Shown in pieces: positions 37,001 through 49,000 of a stretch of 64,000 nucleotides of DNA. The DNA is taken from contig NC_069375.1 in the NCBI RefSeq assembly GCF_021730395.1, positions 14,469,001 to 14,533,000 on the forward strand, in the 5' to 3' direction. Source of the DNA: Mercenaria mercenaria (lineage: Eukaryota > Mollusca > Bivalvia > Venerida > Veneridae). Position 1 is the first letter of the stretch, and each line of letters begins with the position of its first letter. A program made the translations under genes and the position numbers. The notes under the pieces were generated by a model that had not been told where the DNA came from, searched no databases, and worked only from the letters and a program-made list of their open reading frames with translations.

Positions 37001-40000
37001 TCGCAGACTCTGTAAGTGCTTGTCTCGCATCAAGATATTCTTGCGGCCTTTGGACCCCGATGCCCTTTCTTTGAGTAACTTCTTAACGTCCTCATCATAG
37101 GATTTCACTCGGATTTCCTCTCGGTCCGCCGACCGTTGAAAGTTTATGACAATCGGGCGTGGTTTTTTAGCACGATTACTGCCAAGTCGGTGAATTCTGT
37201 TGAATTCAATATCCGTTCGATCTATTTTCAAGGTATCCTTAAGTAGATCCATAAACAATTTCTCACAGTCATCAACTTCCGGGGTTTCCCCATGTTTTGG
37301 CGGTGTCGGTTCCTTTAACCAATAGAAAATAAGGTTGTCCTTTATAGTTCTATTTTCTAACTCTAAGAGTTCATCATTTTGCATTTCATCCCGCTGTTGA
37401 TAGCCCTTAAGCGACTGTTTCATATCATCAAACTGTTTTTGCGCCTTCCTAATTCCTCTTTATATCGTTTGATATCCAATTTCTGGAGCTCGAACTCATC
37501 ACTCACAAATGTAATCGATTTTTCCACGTTCAGTGTTTTAATTTCTAACTTTGTAAGTTTAGTTTCCATTTCCGAAATTTTCAAAGTAATAGTTTTCACA
37601 GACTGATCAATCTGATCTGTTTTCGGGAGTACAGTTTTAATTGTTTCAAATCCTCTATTATAGTGGTTGCCCACATATGAATAGGTTGTAGTGTCGTGGG
37701 AAACATACCAGGCCCCAATAGAGATGTTTGCATTCCGAACGGGTATTGACTATTCAAATTCATCACAGGTGTATTGCTACTCATCAAAACAGTTTGTACA
37801 TAATCCTGCGCATTCGTCACGCCTAATGCCCCCGAGCTAAGTACAGGTGTGTAATGGACACCATTTCCCAATTCTGGTGACCCGCTAGCCTTCCATTTTT
37901 CAGCACGTTTCTGTTTTTTTTTACGTTGGGATTTTGACAAGTTTTGGTTATCAGACATGGAAGCAAACACTTATAATAATCCATCCAGAACAAAAAATTA
38001 TGCATTCCCGTTCCTAAATGTCATCAAATCATTTGAGAGAGCTAAAAGTCCATGTCTTACTATTACATGACCACGTGACTATTTAATCTCGCATATATAT
38101 ATATATGTTTTTGTTTTTGGACAAGGCGACAATGCGATAATTATCGTGTTGGTGAGGCGAGAATTGAAGTGGCACGAACAGGATTCCGTACAAAGCTCTA
38201 TTATAATCATTAACAATGCAACTAATGAAATAAAATTTGCCGAAAAGCGCTGGCGAGAATTGTAGAATTTACCCTGGTAAGAATGGTAGTACTGAAACTT
38301 AATATGGGATTTCAACAGAAATTTAAATTCTAAATTAGAAGTACTTAATGTCAAGAAAATTTAAGGCATCACGATGTTTAAATTATTAATTATGAATATG
38401 TTCAAATACAAGCTTTTCGTGACAGAAATATCAGAATAAATGATGTTTGCCGGTGTATAAGAAACGAACTGTAAAATAATCTTAACATGAACGGGATGCA
38501 AGGACACCCTTTTAAATGCATGAATTTTGATAGTTTTTAGCTCGACTATATGAAGTATAAGGAGAGCTATCCTACTCGCCCCAGCGTCGGCGTCGGCGTC
38601 GGCGTCTTTCCGCGTCCCCACCTTGGTTAAATTTTTTTTACACTTTCTCTCTTTACAACTTATCTCTGTAATTACTTGATGGATTTGTTTCAAACTTGAA
38701 ATACTTATTCCTCATCATCATCCACATCATCTGACATAAGGGCCATAACTCTGGCACCAATATTCCATGAATTATCCCCCCTTTTCACTTAGGTTTTCAG
38801 GTTAAAGTTTTGATGCACTTTCACTCTATCTCTGTTATTACTGAATGGATTTGATTCAAGCTTAAAATAGTTGTTCAACATCATCATCCACATCATATGA
38901 CACAAGGTGCATAACTCTGGCACAATTTTTTCATGAATTATTCCCCCTTTTGACTTAGAATTTCGGGTTAAAGTTTTGGTGCACTTTCACTCTACCTCTG
39001 TAATTACTGAATGGATTTGATTCAAACTTAAAATATTTGTTCAGCATCATCACCCACATCATATGACACAAGATGCATAACTCTGGCACAATTTTTCATG
39101 AATTATTCACCTTTTTACTTAGAATTTCAGGTTCAAGTTTTATGCACTTTCACTCTATCTCAGTTATTGAATGGATCTGATTCAAACTTGAACAATTGTT
39201 CAGCATCATTACCCTTATTATATGACACAAGGTGCATAACTCTGGGACCAATTTTTCATGAATTATTTCCCCTTTTTACTTAGAATTTTAGGTTAAAGTT
39301 TTGATGCACTTTCGCTCTGTCTCTGCTATTACTGAATGGATTTGATTCAAACTTAAAATAGTTGTTCAACATCATCACCCACACCATATGACGCAAGGTG
39401 CATAACTCTGGCACCAATTTTTCATTAATTATTCCCCTTTTTTACTTAGAATATTAGGTTAAAGTTTTGATGCACTTTCACTCTGTCTCTGTTATTACTG
39501 AATGGATTTGATTCAAACTTAAAATAGTTGTTCAACATCATCACCCACACCATATGACACAAGGTGCATAACTCTGGCACCAATTTTTCATTAATTATTC
39601 CCCCTTTTTACTTAGAATTTTAGATAAAAGTTTTGATGCAATTTGATTCAAACTTAAAATAGTTGCTCAACATCATCACCCACACCATATGACACAAGGT
39701 GCATAACTCTGGCACCAATATTTAATGAATTATGCCCCTTTTTGCTTAGGATATACTTATATAGTGTTTTGATACATTTTATCTCTACTTCTCTTATTAC
39801 TTTACGTTGATATTTTTGACACAGGCTCAGGCTATTGTGCAATATCTTCATCCACAATTGGAGTCATTAAACACTCCAGTGAGAGCTCTAGTTTCCTCAG
39901 ATGTGCCCAGTTTCACTATCCAGCATCGAAATAGTCGAGCGCGCTGTCTCCTGTGACAGCTCTTGTTATCTACCTATCTGGAAGTATCATATCTTGTGCC

Positions 40001-43000
40001 AAAACTTCAGATAAAGCAGCTTCTCTGTTCTATATTCAAACATAAAGTGTGTACTTACATGAATGATTATTTGTGACATACAGTCGCCAGGTACCAAACG
40101 CTATCTCATCCCAGAAGTGTACAGATGTCAGTTTCAATTTCCTTACGCTCGGACCCTGCACCAAAACAGAAATATTTTAACAGACTTCAAAACACAGTTC
40201 TAGCATGTTTTTCAGTTCAACAAAGAAGGTATCAAACAATGTTCTCTATGTGATACACTACAACTCCGATACGTGAACCTGTAAGTATTATGCCATTAAT
40301 TGTGACGTCAAAGTTCCGCATGGCATGCGGTTCATTCCTACACGGATGAATGCATTATCAGCACGATTGTCATCAAAATAATTATTAGACACATCTGAAT
40401 AAAAACAACCAAGGCCTTCATGTGGCATATTTCTGCTTTACCGTGGCTCATCGTACAATACCCGAACAAATGGCAAAAAGTTCTGAACAAAAACAAATGT
40501 TCATTCTTTACATCAGTTTAAATCATCTTTATTGACGTGAATTAAGTTGGACGAACTCCATAAACTATTCCCCAAGGTTAGGGTATTATGTTTATTTAAA
40601 GGGCCAGTAATGAAGAAAAGTGGTCTAATAAAAAACATGCATTTTAGGTAAAACTTATATCCATTAATATTGATCAAATGTGCAAGTCTGAAAGAATCTT
40701 TAATACAGTGAGTAAGGAGTTAGTCAGAGAGACCCTGTATCTATGAACCCATTTTAAAGACAGTGTTAAAACTCGGTATCTCGATTTCTAAGAATCTGAA
40801 CCAGAAACTAGAATAGCTATATAAAGTGCTGAGCCAACAGGAATACAAATAATTAATATTTTGGGAAAAAAGTTATAATTCTGATACAAAAAGCTGGAAA
40901 AAAAACCTGTCGGATCCCTTTCGTGCAACTAAATGTCGCAGTTAATAATTTCTACCAAAAATCCTTCAGTTACTGTAAAAGCATATATTTTCGCTGTGTC
41001 AAAATTTTGCGAATTTGAAATTTTTAGTATGTTGGCAAAATTGAAAAAATTGTATCATACTTGAATTTCAGTCATACTGAATATTTACGCGAGGATTGAT
41101 TTTTTCGAGATGGAGGGCTTCGCAAATATACCGAAAATTAAACCATCACGAAAATTCTGCTTTTACAGTAGTATCTATGAAAAGTTAGACCAATAATCAA
41201 TATTCATTTTCTTATTTTTCTAAAAACGGGCGGACGAACTGAAGTCTATTGTTACTATTGTTATATAAATCCCTGCATTCCTAATGAGTTATAAGAAAAT
41301 AAAATACCTGGTTATGTTTCAAGTCCAGCAAAACTGATGTCGTTCCTTGCGGTGACTTTAAGGCGATATATGTATGCTCTGGAACACCTCCTTTATTCAT
41401 TTCCAAAACAACATGCTCTATACTCGCCAAGCAATTGTGCCTGCTAAACATATCACAAGTATAACACACATCATAAGTCTGAGTTTCAGATGATCTGAAA
41501 TATAATAATCTCCACTCTAATCCAATAAAGAATATCGTGCCTTACATGAAAATCATACTCTTAAATTTTGTCTTAAAATAACTGCCTTTAACAGGTTGCT
41601 GTTTAAATTATTAACAATATATGAACGATGCTCAAAAAGGGAAAATTAACAGCTTTTCTGAGTTAGGACAGTAGGATAATTAAATGTTCTGTGAGGAAGT
41701 ATATACATATTTTCCTCTTGAATGATCAATAAAGTTTCTACCTTTTTCTGAAAGAATCGAGTGTCTTGGAAAAAAGCTCAGGAACCGGACTGTGTCTTTC
41801 AGCTAACATAACGATTCTGTCTGCGTTCAGAAGTCCAAATCCGAACATCTTGTGAACTGTGAAATCGAAACTTACAGATAAACATCTTTGTGAAATACAT
41901 CTTCATGACGAGTGTTATACCAAAAAAACACACAAAAATAACTATTGACCTGTACATAACTGTTCATTTATACATATATAATTTGTTTATCAATTGGTTA
42001 AGGTCAAAGGCTTCGAATGACTTGCCCCTAACCGCTTTGGGCTCAAAACCTCGCTGATGTAGAATTCATAATGCATAAAATACATAAAGTAAAACCTCTT
42101 TACAGCGAAGATGGACAAAATAATATGTGAACTAAAAGGTGCATTGCCTTTGAACGATGATTGGCAGAACACAACTGGAGAGATTTAAACAGTTTATGAA
42201 ACACAATCCATCACTCTTAGTCCCAGAACACAAAGCATTTAGAAACATATACTAAATTAAAACGCGTAATAAAACCTACAGTGTCTGCCAGCTCCGTTGG
42301 GTGTGAATGAAATCGACTCTTCGAGGCTTTTGTACTCTGATGCTTGCACGATAAGATGTTGCACATCACGAAACGAAATATTTGGGCTGAAATCATTGCA
42401 TATAATTAAACATTGAAATACGATCTGATCTACCTTTTGGTTGAAATAAATATAGACTAGAATTTTATTCAATGTTCTTTGTTGTGACGTGAAAATCCGT
42501 CTAGAAACAGTTCAAGCAAGGTAATAATTTAAGGATAGTAACACCAGTTTACACTTAACCTAGAAATGCTGGAAACTATGAAACCTCAATGTCAATTGTA
42601 CACAACAAATAACAAAAACGTGTGCATTGCTTTCGGTGCGTTTATGACTGCAACAATTTCGAAAACCCCTTTTTTTTAAAGGTCTGATAAGCATCTGTAA
42701 AACTAGAATTCACAATTTTACAGTTTTATATTTTATCGGTCTATCCGAAAGTGTTTTAAGATATTGTGGCGAAAACGTACAAGAATAATGATACGTTTTC
42801 AAGCAAGTTTACGTTTTTTTATGGATAAAACGCCTTACTGGCATAATAACGATAATGATGTTGAAATTACAATTAACCCAAACTGATTCATTTTCAAATT
42901 AAATCGTAAATATATATAAGAACAGTAATAGACTTATCTTGAGGACAGTATTTTGGACCAGTCATGCATTATTATCATGATTGGAATGCCCGTCAATAAA

Positions 43001-46000
43001 ACTACATACTGACCTCTAAGAGTCTCTCCTTTTGTGAGTAATGTACATATCTATGTACATATCTAGTTAACATTTAAGTATTACCTATTCAAAAATCATG
43101 CCATATGATAACTTATCATCTACTTTTGATGAAATTGATAGCATAACTTAGTTTACAAACTGCTATTTGTACCCATTTACTTAAAGACTAAATCTACTTT
43201 TCATAGATTAAGACTTACTTTGCCTGAATGGCAAGTCCAATTATTGCTGATATTTGAGTTGTCGCGGCTGACACACCTTTGAAACCAGTAATGCATTTAT
43301 TCTTCAGTGTTGTTGTCACCTGTGTTAAAATATAGGTACACACTTAAAGGATAACTAAATGGTTGAAAAGCTGACTAAAAGTAAAAATAATCAGGAGAAA
43401 AAATGACCACTTCTTTTGATCGCAGTAAGCTGTCTGCCTACTCGTACAGATAGAAATTCTAGCATAAAACTGCTGTTATTTTCATTTTCAGGGGTGTTTT
43501 AACACGAAAGAAAACATGTGTTTACAAAGAGATTCTAGCGCTCACGTGCTGTTATAACACCTTTTTATATATGCGCGTTCCTTTGCAAAGCGTAAACGTA
43601 TTACAGTCCCAAAAAGGATAATTCAAAAGGAAATGACGTCAACGTGAAAAAAACGCCCTACTTTATCGCGCATTTCATGGAAATTTAATGACGTTGAGGG
43701 ACAATATGTTCATTGCCTTGGTTTTTACGCATTTTATGCTAGAGTAGCGTTAGCACATGTTCATTTCGTGCTTTAACATCTTCAGAATCCCTCGAGAATC
43801 GTTGGTACCCTCGTCCTACCAGGCTCGGGTACCAACCTATTCCTCGGTATACTGCAGATGTTATAACTCGAAAAGACATGCGTTTTCCCTACATTTTTGC
43901 ATAAAAAGCTACCTTTTTTTCACTAGATCCGCCCATGTATTAACGGGAGAAAAATCGTTGGCAAACAAGGTAATTTACATGCTGTTAATACATGATTTTT
44001 ATTTTTGAAATGCTTTGCCAGGGATGTAAATATGTATTTCTGCGCAGACTGATATTTGGCATCTGAGTCTTGTGTCTTCCATAATAACCTTTCGTGTAGC
44101 ATTTAAGATAAATGTAATCCGTAGTGTGTTTTGCTGTATCAGTTTCTTACCCCACACGTCCTGCCCACAACAATATACGCACTCGCTTCCCTTAGAGTTT
44201 ACTCCCTTTACAAAGCGTCGGTTCAGTTGTTGTAAAATAAACGTGAATGAATAAGTATCGCGCGTAACTTTTGCCATTATTCGTTTTTAAAATCATACTA
44301 AGTTTCAGTCGGTATGTTTTTACCTGATTTTTCGCAGAATTCATATAATAAACCTTGAAAGCTCATCACTACCTTCGTACTCATCTGTACTCTAAATGTG
44401 TTCATACTCAAAATAATTCGTATGTAAAGTTATTATTCTTAAAGTTGTGTTCCTGTTTATCAATTTTTTAAGTAATATGCAAAACTATGGGTAATGTCAT
44501 ATTTGTAACAACGAGAAATAAAAAAAATGCTCAAAAACCTTTTGATGCTTTTGGTAGAATTGTTGATATGTGGGCCCCGGTTATGAATATTTAGAACACG
44601 TTTACCGTTTCCAAAAACAACAGAATGGTAAGTAAAAATGTACTGGAATCGTTAAGTCATTACAATAATATGAAAACAATACATTTAGTCGTCGTGTCAT
44701 GATTTTTATGCAAGAATAGCGGCACTACACGTTTCTCTTGTGTATTGACGTCGGCAGAAGCCCTTGGGATATGTTTGTGACCTCGACTTTCGGTCTCGGT
44801 CACAAACATTCCCGCGGTCTTCTGTAGACGTTAATACACGAAAAACGTGTATTATCCCTATATTCTAGCATAAAACTGTCGTTATTGTCACTTTATGGGG
44901 GTGTTTTAACAAGAGAGAACAGTGAGATTCTCGCGCTCACGTGCTGTTAAAACACCTTTTTGTATTTGCATGTTTCGTGGAAAGCGTAAACGTATTACGG
45001 CCCCAAAACGGAAAATTCAAATGGTAATGACGTGAACGTGAAAAAAAAACAACGTAGACATTCCCGCGCATTTCATGGAAATTTAATGACGTTGAAGAAC
45101 ACTATATTCATTTATTTGGTTTTTACGCGTGTTATGCTAGAATGGTGTTAGCGCATGTTCTTTTCGTGTTATAACATCTTCAGAATCCCTCGGGAGTTGT
45201 TGCCCTACCGGGCTCGGGCACCGACCAATCCCTCGGGATTCTGCAGATGTTACAACACGAAAAACATGCGCTATCCCTACATTAGAGAAATTAGATGTGT
45301 TAAAATAAAACCTTACGCCATATATTTGACTGCAGTTCTGTTCGTTAAATGATATGTATATAAGCTACTTCGAGGGTTCAACGCAATAAGGGCGTATCTA
45401 CATATAATAATCATATGTAGATACGCCCTTATTGCGTTGAACCCTCGACTTATGCTGAGAATAGTAGGTGTGGGTAATAAAGATGTACACGCGTAAACTG
45501 ATGTGGGGATGGACAGTGGATTAGCAACAAAATGAGGGATCTTCTCAAAGATTTTTAATGCAATTTCGGACACATGTTTTCTGATAACTGATGAAGTGGC
45601 CTGGTTTTCTAATATCGAAGACCCAGTTTCAAACTTCCGGTTTTAGATTTCATAAAAACACATCTTGACCATTTTACATATCAACAAGAGCTGTCACTGT
45701 TAGTGACAAATGCCCCCGAAGCGTGCCCAGGGATGCAAGAATAGTTTAGGTATGAATCAATTTGTGAATAGACAAAAACAATAAAAATGTTCTCCAAAGG
45801 TTACAATGACCTTGGAGCTAGGTCTCAAGGTCTTGCGCATGACACATCAACCCATTACAGGGAACGTTTGTGCCAAGTAATTTTAAAATCCCTAAAAGAA
45901 TGGCTGAGTTATTGACCGGACAGGATACAGACCCTGTTTACCTTTGATTTCTAAGTGTGACCTTGACCTTAAAGCTAGGGGTCAGGGTCTTGCGCATGAT

Positions 46001-49000
46001 ACATCATCTCAATATAGGAAACATTTATGCCAAGTAATTTTAAAATATCTTCGCCGATGGCAGAATTATGGACTGGACAAGAAACATACCATGTTAACCT
46101 TTAACCTCTAAGTGTGACTTTGACAGCTAGGGCTCTGGATCATGCGCACGGCACGCCGTCTCATTATGGGGAAAATTTATGTCAAGTAATTTTAAAATCC
46201 CTTGACGAATGGCAGAGTTATGAACTGGACACCAAACAGACCCTGTTAACATTTGACTTCTAAGTGTGACATTGACCTTTGACCTAGGGGTCTGGGTCTT
46301 GCGCATGACACGCCGTCTTATTACGGTGAACATTTATGCCAAGTTATTTCAAAGTCCCTTTATGGATGGTAAAGTTACAGCCCGGACAACAATTTACACG
46401 GACATAGGGACGCACGCATGCACTGACACACGGACGGACATTGCGATTTATTATGTCCACCTTCGGGGGGCATAAAATGTGACCAAGGCTATATTATTTA
46501 CAATGTAACCTAGTGGCCTCATTTTTGACGCCAAATGATACAGTATTGATTCATATATTGATACTTCATTGAAGAAGACAGTCTGATCAAGTGTCATTAA
46601 GAATGAGCAAAACTTTTGAACTCTACAGTGTTAACAAACCAAATGATGATGACAACAGACGGTGCACGATCAGATGGACATAGACCTAAAACATTCAAAG
46701 AAATGAGAACATGGCCTAATCTAAAGCCAGAATTTCGACACTGGGTGATCATCTGTGTTAAAAGAACAGGCCACTGCGTTAGTTCACAATATACATACAT
46801 GAATTATGCAAAATAAGCAAAATAATTGTCTGGATATCTAAGTTCACACAACTTGGCCTTTAAATTGTTAAACGGTTTAGTAGTTATATGTCAAAATTCA
46901 AACATACGTTATGGCCTTGCAAGTTCTCTATATAAGATTACCTTATTCCGAACCTATCAAAATACTGGTAACATGAATAGGCCCGCTATTAATTTTGAAT
47001 CGCTTATTTTAACTAGGCCTCTTTATTTCATGAAAATAAAGAACATTAGAAAATTTAGTTGAAATTGTGGATGTTCAATATGCTTACAGTACTTTAATTG
47101 TATGACTTTGGAAGCTACATGGAGCAAACATTCCAACAGATCCAGTATGGTTTAGTGTTGTTTAATTCTCAATATACTCCATACTACAGGAGGCAGCATC
47201 TCACTTACAAAAACATTTGAAACATATTTTAAGAAGTTTTCCGTCGCAAAGCGGAACTCATAAAGGGTACGTAAAAATAAATTCCTTCTTTCTCATATAT
47301 TTCAGAACCATTTAATGAATAACATTGTGAGAAATGACTGCTCTATTAATTATCTACAACAATCAGTTAGTCTTTAGTCTGCCGTCGTAGATGCACTTTA
47401 CCATAGAAACGTATAGAGTAACAATATTTTTTTTTGTTTTTAAGGATATGTCAATTTGACAGAAAAATATTACCATAGAATATGCCGTTAAATTTTGCCC
47501 ATCTCCTAATCCAGACGTGAGAACACTTGCATCTATATCATAAGAGTACGTGGAAATTGTTCCATGTCTTCCCATACTGTTAACAGTAATAGTGTGGATA
47601 CTGTTCGCTAGTCCATTTCCAGGTGGGCCTGAGGGTACCACATGTATAGTACCCAAACCATGCCGGCCCTGAAAAAAAAACTTGTTAATTTTTTGCATTT
47701 CTTTTTAATGCTTTGATTCGATGAGGTAAACTATACTAAACAAAACTTCTAAAAAGACTGTGTTAATATTCAAACTTTTAGTATTTACAACAAAATCTAT
47801 TGACGGTTCATTGTGTAATTCTGAGCTACCACTTTCATATTTCCGGTCATCATTTGTAAGACCTTAATTTAATCAGGTAGCCAGAATTAGAAATCAGTGA
47901 AGTACATAGTTGTGTGTCTGACCTACCGGATACTCATGACGTAGAGAAAAGTCGAGAAGAAAAATTAGTATATTTATTAGATATCAATAGGATCCTCTAC
48001 TTCTGATTCATGAGAGTACGTTGCGAAAAAATTAGTATACGCACGGAATAAAAAGTTTACTGCTGTCTGTAACAACTCTAAAATTAGTATAACCCATATC
48101 ATACAAACAAATGACTAACATTCTCCGCACTGTCTACAATTGCATCTCTAGTAGCTAGATCTAGTTTGTCGAAGGGTTTAGTAGGAGCCCAGGCATTTGC
48201 ATATATATCTATATCATCTGACGCATGCACAGACACTTGGGGCTCGGACCTCCACACACCCCATTCTCCTCCGCCCCTGGTTAAGTTTAGCCAATATATT
48301 TTAGCATTTCACCATGTATTAAGCATATATGACGATCATAAAACGCATTTTGTAACATTTCAGCGTGTTTTTAAAAAATATATTTTTACCATCAATGCTC
48401 TCAATACTACAAGATATGAAACATCGCACGAACAATGGGAACACTTGCTTGCGCTGGACCCTCGCTTTGTGTAGCGCAGTCATAAACCGGGAACCAAAAT
48501 TGTTACTCTTACGGCTATGTTAAACCAGATCATCATTTCTTTATGTAAACAAACCTCGTGTAACACGTGCTGAAGCGATAATCCGGTATAATGCAGTCGA
48601 AACGGTATCAATTTTGGTACCCGGCAACGATATGCGCAGTTCAAAGCAGGGATCTATTCGCAAGGAAGTGTTCCATAGAATTTAGATAGATTGATTTAAC
48701 TCATTTCTTGATTTCTCGTTGGAATACAAATGACAGTTGTCGGGACCGGTGTCATTTGACAGAATGGTAACAGATCTGACGATTGATACCAGTGATTCAT
48801 TGGTAGGGGTTCATTTAAACGTTTAACTGGCTATTGTTTCCCTAGTGGTCGTGCGATGTTTCATATCTTGTAATTTTGAGAGCATTGATGGTAAAAATGC
48901 ATTTTTTAAAAACACGCTGAATTGTTACAAAATGCGTTTTATGATCGTCGTCTATGCTCAATACATGTTAAAATATATTGGCTAAACTTGATGATCGTCA

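Noticed and set aside
45585-45640. Hammerhead core near CTGATGAAGTGG
   Set aside because: The GAAA core is not in place (CGAAGAC) and no flanking helix forms.
48166-48474. A second gene on the plus strand containing TDTWGSDLHTP
   Set aside because: It is the inverted copy of part of a gene B exon and intron, without start, acceptor or continuation.
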